A DNA stretch of 55,169 nucleotides from UBA1563 sp041667115 (lineage in GTDB: Bacteria > Bacteroidota > Ignavibacteria > Ignavibacteriales > Ignavibacteriaceae), in NCBI GenBank assembly GCA_041667115.1, contig JBAYFO010000020.1:1-55169 (forward strand). The letters run 5' to 3'. Numbering within the stretch: the first letter of the stretch is position 1; each line of letters starts with the position of its first letter. Under the pieces are notes generated by a model. That model searched no databases and was not told the DNA's origin. It was given only the letters and a program-made list of their open reading frames with translations. The position numbers were made by a program, and so were the translations under genes. Positions 17,713 through 26,911 of this stretch are shown piece after piece.

Positions 17713-18537
17713 ATGAAATATAAAATATTTCTCTTTGGACTTACAACTATTATTATTCTGATGTCGGGATTTACTTATATGCCGGAAAGTGTATCAATTG
17801 GAATCCCGATCGTCTCAGAGAAGGAAATGTTTGTGGGTGAAGAAATAAATTATGTTGTAAGTTATTCTTTTTTAAAACTTGGCGAAGTTCGTCTTAGAGT
17901 TGTTAATAAAGGAGAATACCAAGGTAAAACAGTTTATAATACGATAGCACATATTGATTCCTATTCGGGAATTCCATTTGTTAATCTTCATCAGATATAT
18001 GAGAGTAAAGTTAATACCGATTATTACTCCGAGTATTTTAAAGGGCTTGTAAAAACTAAGGAATTTACAACATACACCGAGTATTATTTTGATTATAAAG
18101 ATCATAAGATTAGAGTAAAGAAAGGTTCTGTGCTACCGGCTGAATTATGGACTGACTCTACAACAACAGCTGAGAATATGTTTCATGACGGGCTTTCAAT
18201 TTTCTATTATGCACGCATGAATAACGGACAAAACAAATCGGTGAAAGTTCCTTGTTTTGTTACTGAAGAAAAAGTTTTTACAAAAATTAATTTTTATGAT
18301 AGGATTGAGAAAGTATCCATTGATGCTGTCGACCACGATATTGCTTGCACCTACCTGGATGGCGAGACTGATTTCATCAGTGTGTTTGGTCTAACTGGAA
18401 GATTTGAAGGCTGGTTTTCGAACGATAAAGCTGCTGTACCTATTCTTGCAAAGATGAAAGTTATTATTGGGAATGTTAATTTAGAATTAAAATCATGGAA
18501 AAGACCTGGATGGACTCCACCAAAGTACAACAATTAG
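17713..18537 (+). CDS. DUF3108 family protein
   Basis: The N-terminus is a signal peptide or anchor (residues 3-20). The following GEEINYVVSYSFLKLGEVRL, HIDSYSGIPF and DYKDHKIRVKKG are hallmarks of DUF3108, a beta-rich periplasmic family of unknown function common in Bacteroidota and Proteobacteria. The predicted protein has 274 residues. It begins two bases after ctpA and overlaps the carbonic anhydrase gene by 28-43 bases. An envelope role is inferred only. Confidence 0.8.
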   Translation: MKYKIFLFGLTTIIILMSGFTYMPESVSIGIPIVSEKEMFVGEEINYVVSYSFLKLGEVRLRVVNKGEYQGKTVYNTIAHIDSYSGIPFVNLHQIYESKVNTDYYSEYFKGLVKTKEFTTYTEYYFDYKDHKIRVKKGSVLPAELWTDSTTTAENMFHDGLSIFYYARMNNGQNKSVKVPCFVTEEKVFTKINFYDRIEKVSIDAVDHDIACTYLDGETDFISVFGLTGRFEGWFSNDKAAVPILAKMKVIIGNVNLELKSWKRPGWTPPKYNN

Positions 18538-19073
18538 TAAAAGAAAAAGTATTTTTCCCTTATCAAGGTATGTTGCCGAAAACAGATGATACTGTCTTTT
18601 TTGCTTCGGGTGCAAAAATAATAGGTGATGTACAAATTGGAAAAAATTCAAGTGTTTGGTATAATACTGTAATTCGAGGAGATGTTAATTTTATTCGTAT
18701 CGGTGAAATGACGAATGTTCAAGACTGCTCGATGCTTCATGTAACAAATGAAACGTATCCCCTAATAATTGGAGATAAAGTTACTATCGGTCATAGTGTT
18801 ACCTTGCATGGTTGTACCGTGCATAATTTATGTTTGATTGGAATGGGTGCTGTGGTACTGGATGGAGCAACAATAGAAGAAGGAAGTGTTGTTGCGGCTG
18901 GAGCCGTTGTTCCGCCGAAGTTTGTAGTTCCAAAAGGAACGTTAGTGGCAGGCGTTCCGTGCAAAGTAATCAGGCAACTTTCTGAACAGGAAACAAACGA
19001 TCTGGAAAAATCAGCATTTCGATACAAAGAATATGCTCAAATCTCCAGTGATTCGCTTACTGAGGTAAAATAA
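18510..19073 (+). CDS. Gamma-class carbonic anhydrase-like protein
   Basis: The protein is a left-handed beta helix built of hexapeptide repeats (AKIIGDVQIGKNSSVWYNTV, RGDVNFIRIG). The three zinc histidines are in SMLHVTNET and GHSVTLHGC, in the usual spacing, and the C-terminal VPKGTLVAGVPCKVIRQL is typical. Such proteins trimerise; only some show carbonic anhydrase activity, so the reaction is inferred. ATG at 18510 gives a usual length; a start at 18495 is also possible. It overlaps DUF3108 by 28 bases. Confidence 0.88.
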   Translation: MDSTKVQQLVKEKVFFPYQGMLPKTDDTVFFASGAKIIGDVQIGKNSSVWYNTVIRGDVNFIRIGEMTNVQDCSMLHVTNETYPLIIGDKVTIGHSVTLHGCTVHNLCLIGMGAVVLDGATIEEGSVVAAGAVVPPKFVVPKGTLVAGVPCKVIRQLSEQETNDLEKSAFRYKEYAQISSDSLTEVK

Positions 19074-19079
19074 ATAACC

Positions 19080-19529
19080 ATGAATATTTCAACGACAAAA
19101 ATTGCTATCTTGATTCCGAAGAAAATAGATTTTAAAAAATCGTTGATAAGAAAAATTATTCTCAAATTGGTTGAAGAGTTGCATTTTTCAATTGAAAGTA
19201 TCAATGTTTCTTTTGTTGATAAAAAAGAAATGGTAGAATTAAATAGTCATCATCTCAACCATCATTTTTCAACGGATATTTTAACATTTAATTACAACGG
19301 GAGTAATACGGCGTTAGACGGTGAGATTATTATTTCGTATTACGATGCAAATGAAAATGCAACACGGTATCAAATTACTCCGCAAGAGGAGTATCTCAGA
19401 CTCATCATCCATGGAATTCTTCACCTCCTTGGCTACGATGACCAAAATAAGAACGATAAAATAAAAATGAAACGAAAAGAAACTTCTTTAGTTAAAAAAC
19501 TAAACTATTTAATCTTGAATAAACTATGA
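19080..19529 (+). CDS. ybeY: Endoribonuclease YbeY, with altered zinc motif
   Basis: YbeY is a single-strand endoribonuclease involved in 16S rRNA maturation and ribosome quality control. The core segment reads IIHGILHLLGYDDQ: His111 and His115 are conserved, but the third zinc ligand, usually H in HGxLHLxGYDH, is Asp121. Many Bacteroidota members also lack that His, so the enzyme may still bind metal. The length, 149 residues, is typical. The gene overlaps smg by four bases (ATGA). Confidence 0.9.
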   Translation: MNISTTKIAILIPKKIDFKKSLIRKIILKLVEELHFSIESINVSFVDKKEMVELNSHHLNHHFSTDILTFNYNGSNTALDGEIIISYYDANENATRYQITPQEEYLRLIIHGILHLLGYDDQNKNDKIKMKRKETSLVKKLNYLILNKL

Positions 19530-19981
19530 GAAATAGACTGGCTGAAGTTCTTTCTAAATTACTTGACGGACTTGCAAAAGAAAATTCTTTAGAGCAAGTT
19601 GAACTTAAGTTATTAAAAAAGAAAAAATACGATAAAACGGTTGTAGCTACTGCTTATAGCTGGATATTTGACAAAATTAATGCAAACGAACATGGATATA
19701 AAACCAGGCAATCCAGTTCAAGAGGAATGCGAATTTTTTCAGAGGATGAGATGCATATCATCGGTATGAAAAATTACAATCGTCTACTGAAATTATTTAA
19801 TATCGGGTTACTTATTAATTCAGATCTTGATGGAATTATGGAACAAATCTTTTTCTTCCCGGAATTTCCGTTGACGGAAGATGAAATGAATTTTCTTATA
19901 TTAAACTCCATCATTGATGTAGATAAATTATCAATCCCGGGAAGCAGAAAGCTTCTCTATCTTTCAGATAAAATAAATTAA
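19526..19981 (+). CDS. smg: Smg-like DUF494 family protein
   Basis: This 151-residue helical protein matches the Smg/DUF494 family: an N-terminal helix, a short basic loop, AYSWIFDKI, SSRGMRIFSEDE near residue 65, and a C-terminal half with SDLDGIMEQ and DKLSIPGSRKLLYLSDK. The function of Smg is unknown. In Gammaproteobacteria smg lies next to dprA and a topoisomerase gene; here it also stands directly before topA, which supports the assignment. It overlaps ybeY by four bases. Confidence 0.75.
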   Translation: MRNRLAEVLSKLLDGLAKENSLEQVELKLLKKKKYDKTVVATAYSWIFDKINANEHGYKTRQSSSRGMRIFSEDEMHIIGMKNYNRLLKLFNIGLLINSDLDGIMEQIFFFPEFPLTEDEMNFLILNSIIDVDKLSIPGSRKLLYLSDKIN

Positions 19982-19987
19982 GCTATT

Positions 19988-22324
19988 ATGAGTAAAAATC
20001 TTGTTCTTGTAGAATCTCCTGCTAAAGCAAAAACTATTAATAAATATTTAGGAAGAAATTACCACGTAGAAGCTACTGTGGGTCACATAAAAAATCTACC
20101 CAAGTCCAAATTAGGTATTGATGTAGATAACGCTTTTCAACCGCAATTTGTTACCATCCGCGGGAAAGGTGATCTCTTAAAAAAAATTAAAAGCCTTTCT
20201 GCAAAAAGTGATAATATCTATATCGCAACCGATCCTGACCGTGAAGGCGAAGCTATTGCGCAAGACATTGCCGACTTCATCAATATTAAAGAAGGAACAA
20301 AAGTTTTCCGTGTTCTTTTTAATGAAATTACGAAAAACGGTGTATTACGAGGAATGCAGGCTCCTCGTGCAATTGACTCTACCTTAGTTGCTTCGCAGCG
20401 AGCGAGAAGAATAATGGATCGCCTGATAGGATATAAAGTGAGCCCTTTTTTATGGAAAGCTGTAATCCAGGAATCTGGAATAACCCTTTCTGCCGGAAGA
20501 GTGCAATCGGTTGCACTCCGTCTGATCTGTGAACGCGAAATTGAAATAGAGAAGTTTAAGGCGATAGAGTATTGGTCGATCTGGGGATTTTTTGAAACCG
20601 CGTCGAAAGAAATATTCAAAGCAAAACTTTTTAGTGTTGCCGGAAAAGAAATAAAAGTTGCTCCTCATGCAAACATGACCGACGTGGAGAGAGAAGAGTT
20701 TCTTAAAAATCACATACTTCTAAATAATGAAGCAGACACATTAAAAATATATAATGATGTAAAACAAAAAAAGAATTTTGAAATTTCCCGCATCGTAAAA
20801 AAACATACGAAGAGGAATCCTTCTCCTCCGTTTATTACAAGTTCATTACAATCTGAAGCATCTAAGGCATTACGTTTTCGCGCAAAACAGACGATGGGAA
20901 TTGCACAAAAATTATATGAAGGGATCGATTTAGGAAAAGATGGAACCGTTGGTCTTATCACTTACATGAGAACAGATTCAACCCGAATTTCGGAAGAGAT
21001 TTTGGTGGATACGAGAGAATTCATAAAACAAAATTTCGGAGAAAATTATTTACCCGCTGCGGCAAATCAATATGATAAAAAGAAGAATGCTAATGTTCAA
21101 GATGCACATGAGGCAATCCGACCAACTTCCATGGCATATACACCGGAGAAGGTGAAAGAATTTTTAGATGATAAATCATTTAAACTTTATCAGTTGATCT
21201 GGAAAAGATTTATCGCTTCTCAAATGAAACAAGCCGAATTAGAAACGACGGTAATTGAAATATCTGCGGATGAATTTCTTTTTAAAGCTTACGGACAAGC
21301 GCTTCTCTTCAACGGGTTTATGAGGATGTACGTTGAAGTGAATGAACAGACCTACGACCCTGAAACCGATGATAAAGCGGAAGCAAAAAATGAAACAATA
21401 CCGGCCGGTCTTGAAAAAGATGATAAACTTCTTTTAAATGATCTTAAAGAAACGCAGCATTTTACAAAAGCTCCGCCTCGATACACGGAAAGTAGCTTGA
21501 TAAAAGAACTGGAAAGTAAAGGAATTGGAAGACCTAGTACTTATTCATCAATTGTTAGTACTGTAGTGGACAGAAGTTATGTAGCGGTAACTGAGAGGAA
21601 ATTAGCTCCAACTCATCTTGGAGTAAAAGTTAACGGAATTCTCGTTGAAAATTTTCCGAATATTTTTGATGTTAGCTTTACAGCAAGAATGGAAAGTGAA
21701 TTGGATCAAATTGCACAAGGCGAAAATGAATTTGTTTCTGTGTTAAACGATTTTTACAAACCATTTTCTGAAACACTTGCAATCGTTGAAGATAAAATTG
21801 AAAAAATTCTGTGCGATAAGTGTGGGAATGAAATGGCAATTAGGTTCAGCCGGTTTGGAAAATATTTAGCGTGTACAAATTACCCTGATTGCAAGAATAT
21901 TAAGTCATTTAAAGATTATTCTCAAGATTCTAAAGAACCCGAATATACAGGGGAGACTTGTCCAAAATGTAATAACCGTACAATCTACCGGAACGGAAAA
22001 TTCGGACGTTTTATCGGTTGTGAAAAATATCCCGATTGTGATTATATAAAAAATATTTCACTTGGTATTGCTTGTCCAAAATGCAAAGATGGTGAAGTAG
22101 TTGAAAGAAGATCAAAAAGAAATAAAGCGTTTTATGGTTGTTCAAAATATCCTGATTGTGATTATGTTTCGTGGAATAAGCCAATTGCTAAGCCCTGTCC
22201 GAATGGTGATTCTACTTATCTTGAACACAAATATTCTGCAAAAAAAGGCAATTATTTAAAATGCCCTGTCTGTGGTGAAGAAATGATCGAAGAGCTTGAA
22301 GAACAAAGTGAAGATACTGAATAA
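19988..22324 (+). CDS. topA: DNA topoisomerase I
   Basis: This type IA enzyme relaxes negative supercoils. The Toprim domain starts LVLVESPAKAKTI and contains TDPDREGEAIAQD; the active tyrosine lies in GLITYMRTDSTRIS. The C-terminus carries zinc ribbons with CxxC pairs: CDKCGNEM, CPKCNNRT, CPKCKDGEV, each ending in a C-x-YPDC pattern, plus a degenerate fourth (CPNGDS...CPVCGEE). At 778 residues the length is normal. It follows smg by six bases and is followed by a Xer recombinase gene after 11. Confidence 0.97.
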   Translation: MSKNLVLVESPAKAKTINKYLGRNYHVEATVGHIKNLPKSKLGIDVDNAFQPQFVTIRGKGDLLKKIKSLSAKSDNIYIATDPDREGEAIAQDIADFINIKEGTKVFRVLFNEITKNGVLRGMQAPRAIDSTLVASQRARRIMDRLIGYKVSPFLWKAVIQESGITLSAGRVQSVALRLICEREIEIEKFKAIEYWSIWGFFETASKEIFKAKLFSVAGKEIKVAPHANMTDVEREEFLKNHILLNNEADTLKIYNDVKQKKNFEISRIVKKHTKRNPSPPFITSSLQSEASKALRFRAKQTMGIAQKLYEGIDLGKDGTVGLITYMRTDSTRISEEILVDTREFIKQNFGENYLPAAANQYDKKKNANVQDAHEAIRPTSMAYTPEKVKEFLDDKSFKLYQLIWKRFIASQMKQAELETTVIEISADEFLFKAYGQALLFNGFMRMYVEVNEQTYDPETDDKAEAKNETIPAGLEKDDKLLLNDLKETQHFTKAPPRYTESSLIKELESKGIGRPSTYSSIVSTVVDRSYVAVTERKLAPTHLGVKVNGILVENFPNIFDVSFTARMESELDQIAQGENEFVSVLNDFYKPFSETLAIVEDKIEKILCDKCGNEMAIRFSRFGKYLACTNYPDCKNIKSFKDYSQDSKEPEYTGETCPKCNNRTIYRNGKFGRFIGCEKYPDCDYIKNISLGIACPKCKDGEVVERRSKRNKAFYGCSKYPDCDYVSWNKPIAKPCPNGDSTYLEHKYSAKKGNYLKCPVCGEEMIEELEEQSEDTE

Positions 22325-22335
22325 TTGTTGACATA

Positions 22336-23214
22336 ATGAAGAATATTATTCAATCATATTTAAAGGAAATTGAATCGACCAAAGGTTATTCTCCTTATAC
22401 TATTAAAGCTTATTCGGAAGACTTGGCGCAGTTTTATTCGTTTTGTGAATCACTTAATAAAGTTGAAATAACTTCCATAACTGAAAGAACAATAAAACTA
22501 TATTTGGTTCAGTTGAATGATTTAAATTTAGAAAAATCTTCAATCTCAAGAAAACTTTCGTCGATCAGAAGATTTTTTTCATATGCTTTTAAGAAAGAAT
22601 ATATTAAGAAAAACTTAATTGCTTACACAAAAAATCCAAAGGTGAAAAGAAAATTACCGGAGGTGATTCTGGAAAACCTCTTTCCGGTATTGTTAAATAG
22701 TATTTATTCTGCTGAACATAAAAATAACCTGCTTCATGCTGCCGTCATTGAAGTCTTGTATGGTTGTTCTCTACGTGTATCCGAGGCATGCAATCTCTTA
22801 TTAAAAGATGTCGATTTCTCTGCCTCCCTTATTCGAGTTCTTGGAAAAGGAAATAAAACTCGCATCGTTCCGCTGGGTGAGCAATCAAAAGCAATAATTC
22901 AAAAATATTTAACGGTTAGGCCGACGGAAAAAAATCAAAATTATTTCTTTCTTAAATCTGACGGTTCGCTCGTTTTATCAAATTATGTTTATCGCTTTGT
23001 TAGAAAATATTTAAGTGAAATTACGGATCTGAAAAAGCGAAGTCCTCACATTTTTCGGCACAGTTCGGCGACACATATGTTAAACCACGGAGCAGATTTA
23101 ACAGCTATTAAAGAAATCTTAGGTCATTCAAATCTTTCGACAACACAGATTTATACTCAAGTTAGTATCGAGCGATTAAAAACCGTTTATAAACAAGCAC
23201 ATCCAAAATCATAA
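22336..23214 (+). CDS. xerC: Tyrosine recombinase XerC/XerD
   Basis: An N-terminal SAM-like core-binding domain (residues 1-90) precedes the catalytic domain. The catalytic set is complete: Arg147 (GCSLRVSEAC), Lys171 (LGKGNKTR), His238 and Arg241 (HIFRH), His264 (ILGHSN) and Tyr273 (QIYTQ). Xer proteins resolve chromosome dimers at dif. The topA-xer order is seen in many bacteria. XerC cannot be told from XerD without a second copy. It is not an integron integrase: the IntI-specific insertion is absent. Confidence 0.9.
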   Translation: MKNIIQSYLKEIESTKGYSPYTIKAYSEDLAQFYSFCESLNKVEITSITERTIKLYLVQLNDLNLEKSSISRKLSSIRRFFSYAFKKEYIKKNLIAYTKNPKVKRKLPEVILENLFPVLLNSIYSAEHKNNLLHAAVIEVLYGCSLRVSEACNLLLKDVDFSASLIRVLGKGNKTRIVPLGEQSKAIIQKYLTVRPTEKNQNYFFLKSDGSLVLSNYVYRFVRKYLSEITDLKKRSPHIFRHSSATHMLNHGADLTAIKEILGHSNLSTTQIYTQVSIERLKTVYKQAHPKS

Positions 23215-23230
23215 AGAAAAGGAGCTCAAT

Positions 23231-23527
23231 ATGAATATCTCAATCACTGCACGAAAATTCAAAGCTCATGAAACCTTGAAAGAATTTATTACTGAAGAGG
23301 TTTCAAAAATTGATAAGTTTTATGATAACATTTTAGATATTGATGTTATCTTAAGCTATCAAGCCAACAAAGACACAACAAAAACTTCAGAGATCATTGT
23401 GAAAGTTCCAGGACAAATACTTACGGCAAGTGACGTGTCGGACGATTATAAAAAATCTACTGTTCTGGCGGTTGAAAAAATTCATCGCCAGTTAGAAAAA
23501 TTAAAAACCAAGAGCAAAACGTACTAA
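23231..23527 (+). CDS. hpf: Short ribosome hibernation promoting factor
   Basis: The 98-residue protein has the beta-alpha-beta-beta-beta-alpha fold of HPF/YfiA (MNISITARKFKAHETLKEFI, then LDIDVILSYQ and a C-terminal helix AVEKIHRQLEKLKTK). It binds the ribosome decoding centre and inactivates it in stationary phase. It lacks the extra C-terminal domain of long HPF. A good ribosome binding site, AAGGAG, precedes it. It stands four bases before hprK, the same order as in Chlorobi. Confidence 0.9.
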   Translation: MNISITARKFKAHETLKEFITEEVSKIDKFYDNILDIDVILSYQANKDTTKTSEIIVKVPGQILTASDVSDDYKKSTVLAVEKIHRQLEKLKTKSKTY

Positions 23528-23530
23528 ACC

Positions 23531-24547
23531 ATGATTAATATTGATAAAAATGCCATTTCAAGAACAGCATCTATTGATGTTAGTTTCTTTTATACGTATG
23601 CAAAGTTGAAATTCAAACTCACTTTACATTCAGATGAAACTGGTTTCAATCGTAAAATTAAAGATCAGAACGTACACAGACCCGGCTTAGCGTTAGCCGG
23701 GTTTGTAGAATTGTTTTCATACGAACGTGTTCAAATATTTGGTAATACGGAAGTCACGTATCTCAAAAATTTAACTCCCGAAAAGAGATTTGAAGCTTTA
23801 AAAAAATTATTTGAATTTCCCATCCCGTGTATCATTCTAACTGATCAAAATCAACCTTTCCCAGAAATGGTGTCTTTAGCTATTGAAGCGCACGTTCCAC
23901 TTTTTTCTTCCCCCCTGTTAACAACAAAATTGACATATTTAATTAGTGATTTTCTTGATGATCAATTTGCCCCTAGAGCATCAATTCACGGCTCTTTTGT
24001 TGATGTTTACGGTGTCGGGATTTTATTTATTGGTAAATCCGGGGTGGGGAAGAGCGAAGTTGCGTTAGATCTTATTGAAAGAGGACATCGATTAGTTGGC
24101 GATGATGTAATTATATTAACAAAAAAAGGGGAGGGAATTCTCATAGGAGCAGGGACTTCACTTGTAAAACATTTTATGGAAATACGTGGATTAGGTATTT
24201 TAGATATCCAAAAAATGTTTGGTGTTAGAGCAATTCGGCACCAAAAAAGGTTAGAGGTTATTGTTGAACTTGAGGTATGGAGCGAAGATTCTACTTATAC
24301 TAGAACTGGGCTTGATGAAACTCTGGAAAAAATATTAGATGTGGAAATTCCTTACGTCAAATTACCTATTCTTCCCGGGAAAAATATCACTGTAATTTCT
24401 GAAGTTATAGCCTTGCACTATCTACTAAAGCATTATGGTTATGATGCAGCTGAAGTTTTCAGAGATCGGTTGGAGAAAGCAATTCTGAATAAGAGCAAGG
24501 AAAGCCCAGAGCGTGGAGTAAAATATTTTGAGCATGATTTTGAATAA
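23531..24547 (+). CDS. hprK: HPr kinase/phosphorylase
   Basis: The kinase phosphorylates HPr on Ser46 in Gram-positive bacteria and has a regulatory or PTS-independent role elsewhere. A Walker A motif (GKSGVGKSEVALDLIERG) lies near residue 166, followed by HRLVGDDVI, EIRGLGIL and the C-terminal signature KLPILPGKNI. The N-terminal domain (1-140) is also recognisable. The length, 338 residues, is typical. No ptsH or PTS gene is in the window, so the substrate must be elsewhere. Confidence 0.93.
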   Translation: MINIDKNAISRTASIDVSFFYTYAKLKFKLTLHSDETGFNRKIKDQNVHRPGLALAGFVELFSYERVQIFGNTEVTYLKNLTPEKRFEALKKLFEFPIPCIILTDQNQPFPEMVSLAIEAHVPLFSSPLLTTKLTYLISDFLDDQFAPRASIHGSFVDVYGVGILFIGKSGVGKSEVALDLIERGHRLVGDDVIILTKKGEGILIGAGTSLVKHFMEIRGLGILDIQKMFGVRAIRHQKRLEVIVELEVWSEDSTYTRTGLDETLEKILDVEIPYVKLPILPGKNITVISEVIALHYLLKHYGYDAAEVFRDRLEKAILNKSKESPERGVKYFEHDFE

Positions 24548-24619
24548 AATATTTTTATCTTTTAAACAAGAAAATGTTTGACAAATAGGATTGGTTTGAT
24601 TATTTTCGCATACAAAATT

Positions 24620-25516
24620 ATGAAGAAATTATACTACTTTACATATAAAAATCTAGGATTTAGCGAAATCAAAGGACTAAAATCGAAAATAGTCGCATTG
24701 ATAGCTGTAAGTCTTTTAATTCTATCCTCTTTGGCTTTTTATATAATAAGCGAATTCTCACAAGTTAAGTCAATCCCAACAGACTCTGCCTTTAAAAATA
24801 AATTTAACGTTCTTATAAATAATTATCAAAAAGTCAATGCGCAATTAGACAGTCTGTTAAAAGTAAATGACGAACTCAGAATTGCTGCAAATTTACCTGT
24901 AATTTCAACTCAAGAGAGGGAATTAGGCGTAGGGGGTGGAGAATTTAACCTTTCAGTAGATTTTTTTAACTCCAGCGAAAGCAATAGTTTAAAGGAAGCA
25001 GGCGCCTTTGTTGATAAATTATTGACGAAGGTTAAATTTGAGAAGCAAAATATCACTGACATCTCTTTTGCATTAAAAAAGAATGAAGAACTTTTTAAAG
25101 ATATTCCTGCAATTAAACCGTGCAATGGTACAATTGGTGTGAATGGTTTTGGAATGAGATTTCATCCAATTTTGCATATAACTCGTATGCATAATGGAAT
25201 TGACATTATAACTAATGTTGGAACCCCCGTTCATGCATCAGGTGGTGGAATTGTTGATTTTGTTGGAAATAAAAATGGGTTTGGTCTTTGCGTTGAAATT
25301 GATCATGGTTTTGGTTACAAAACGGTTTATGGTCATTTGTCAAATACAAAAGCTAAAGAAGGACAAAAAGTTGATCGAAACACAGTAATAGCTTTTACTG
25401 GTAATTCAGGACTTTCTACGGGTCCACATTTACATTATGAAGTATTGCATGATGGGATAAATCTTGACCCTGAATTATTCTTTTTTGACGATTCTCAATT
25501 ATTTGCTAATAATTAA
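24620..25516 (+). CDS. M23 family metallopeptidase
   Basis: This is a membrane-anchored peptidoglycan endopeptidase or LytM-type regulator. After a short basic N-terminus one transmembrane segment (VALIAVSLLILSSLAFYIIS) leads to a coiled, helical periplasmic region and a LytM domain. The zinc ligands are visible: FGMRFHPIL and MHNGIDI for the first His and Asp, GPHLHYEV for the last His pair. ATG at 24620 (MKKLYYFTY) is chosen over a TTG at 24578, since it fits the basic start. It is followed by a DUF2795 gene after 18 bases. Confidence 0.9.
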   Translation: MKKLYYFTYKNLGFSEIKGLKSKIVALIAVSLLILSSLAFYIISEFSQVKSIPTDSAFKNKFNVLINNYQKVNAQLDSLLKVNDELRIAANLPVISTQERELGVGGGEFNLSVDFFNSSESNSLKEAGAFVDKLLTKVKFEKQNITDISFALKKNEELFKDIPAIKPCNGTIGVNGFGMRFHPILHITRMHNGIDIITNVGTPVHASGGGIVDFVGNKNGFGLCVEIDHGFGYKTVYGHLSNTKAKEGQKVDRNTVIAFTGNSGLSTGPHLHYEVLHDGINLDPELFFFDDSQLFANN

Positions 25517-25534
25517 CATTAAGGATTTTATTTT

Positions 25535-25756
25535 ATGATATGGACAATTGAATTAGCTTCATTTTTAGATGATGCGCCATGGCCAGCTACAAAAGAAGAG
25601 CTAATTGATTATTGCGAAAGAATTGGTGCGCCACTAGAAGTTATTGAGAATCTTAAAGAACTAGAGGATTCTGAAGAACCTTACGAATCTATTGAGGATA
25701 TTTGGCCTGATTATCCTACTGAAGAAGATTTTTTCTATAATGAAGATGAAATCTAA
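25535..25756 (+). CDS. DUF2795 small acidic protein
   Basis: The 73-residue protein is strongly acidic towards its C-terminus (IEDIWPDYPTEEDFFYNEDE). Its first part (LASFLDDAPWPATKEELIDY, then ENLKELED) matches DUF2795, a small winged-helix-like family of unknown role often seen as single small genes in Bacteroidota and Chlorobi. It closes the long co-directional run and is followed by a terminator after about 20 bases. Confidence 0.7.
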   Translation: MIWTIELASFLDDAPWPATKEELIDYCERIGAPLEVIENLKELEDSEEPYESIEDIWPDYPTEEDFFYNEDEI

Positions 25757-25778
25757 AAGTATGAAATATTACAAATTT

Positions 25779-25805
25779 AAGGCACAAGCAGTGCCTTTTT
25801 TTGTT
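25779..25805 (+). terminator. Rho-independent terminator after the DUF2795 gene
   Basis: AAGGCAC-AAGCA-GTGCCTT followed by TTTTTG forms a seven-base stem with a U tract. It closes the long run that starts at the HNH gene. holB begins about 11 bases after it. Confidence 0.85.
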
Positions 25806-25815
25806 TCTTAACGCT

Positions 25816-26898
25816 ATGTGGGCTGATATTATCGGACAAGAATTTGTAAAGAATTCACTAACACATTTGATGAAGAATAATACGCTTCCTCATGGATTGA
25901 TATTTTATGGTGATGAAGGATTCGGTAAAGACGCGTTGGCTATACGGTTTGCACATGTTCTAACAGGAAATTCTTCCTCGGAGAATAGCTTTACAGAAAA
26001 TATAGATATTAAATTTATTACAGCTCTGCCTAGGGGTAAAAATGAAAATGAATCAGATGGCCCATTAGATAGAATTCCAGGACCAGAGTATGAAAAAATA
26101 AAAAGTGAATTATTAAAAAAGGTACAGAACCCTTATTATAAACTTGAAATTCCGAATGCTAACGACATAAAGATCAATAGTATTAGGGAAATACAGAAAT
26201 ATCTCTCTTTAAAATCAAATCTTCTGCAAAAACGTGTTGTCATTATTTCAAATGCAGAATTAATGAACGAGGCTTCTCAAAATGCTCTTTTAAAAAATTT
26301 GGAAGAACCACCGGAAGATACTTATTTTATTTTAACTACGAATAATATCAATGCTTTACGCGAAACCATCCGTTCTCGCTGTCAAGAATTCCAATTTGCC
26401 CCATTGAGTGAACAAGAAATTGAAAAAATATTGCAACATTATTTCGGAAAGACTGTAGAAGAAGCACAGATTTCAAGTCGAATAGCAGAAGGTTCTTATC
26501 TTCGTGCTTTAGAATTACTTGAAACCGACATCACATTCTTTCTAGATAAGACTATTTCAATCCTCCGGTTTGGGTTGGCAGGAAAGTACTACTCATGTTT
26601 AAAAGAAATAAATGACATTGTTACAAAAGAAGAAAAAGATTTTCAACTACTCCTTTCATTTATAATTTATTGGTTGTATGAGTTGAACTTATCTAGAGAT
26701 CAATTTACTCCTTATTATTTCGTAAATCATAAAGAAACTCTTGAGAAATTCAACATAAAATATGGACACATAAAACTTGAGAAACTTATAAATGAATGTG
26801 AGCACTTACTTTATCAGGTGAAAATTACAAATGTGAATCTTAATATTCTTAAATTTCATCTGGTCATGCTCCTTTCGTCTTTAATCAAAATCAAATAA
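25816..26898 (+). CDS. holB: DNA polymerase III subunit delta prime
   Basis: The AAA+ clamp-loader subunit has a Walker A-like GDEGFGKDALA, the sensor-containing LLKNLEEPPEDTYFILTT and the SRC motif in IRSRCQEF. The first 50 residues match holB closely (MWADIIGQEFVKNSLTHL). The ATG at 25816 is better than the TTG at 25801, which sits in the T run of the terminator. Such a start leaves almost no room for a leader or ribosome binding site, so translation is probably from a leaderless or readthrough transcript. Confidence 0.88.
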   Translation: MWADIIGQEFVKNSLTHLMKNNTLPHGLIFYGDEGFGKDALAIRFAHVLTGNSSSENSFTENIDIKFITALPRGKNENESDGPLDRIPGPEYEKIKSELLKKVQNPYYKLEIPNANDIKINSIREIQKYLSLKSNLLQKRVVIISNAELMNEASQNALLKNLEEPPEDTYFILTTNNINALRETIRSRCQEFQFAPLSEQEIEKILQHYFGKTVEEAQISSRIAEGSYLRALELLETDITFFLDKTISILRFGLAGKYYSCLKEINDIVTKEEKDFQLLLSFIIYWLYELNLSRDQFTPYYFVNHKETLEKFNIKYGHIKLEKLINECEHLLYQVKITNVNLNILKFHLVMLLSSLIKIK

Positions 26899-26911
26899 AG
26901 GTAAAATTACC

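Noticed and set aside
22336..23214. Integron integrase for the attC-like site
   Set aside because: It has the Xer length and lies in a topA-xer context; the IntI-specific patch is absent.
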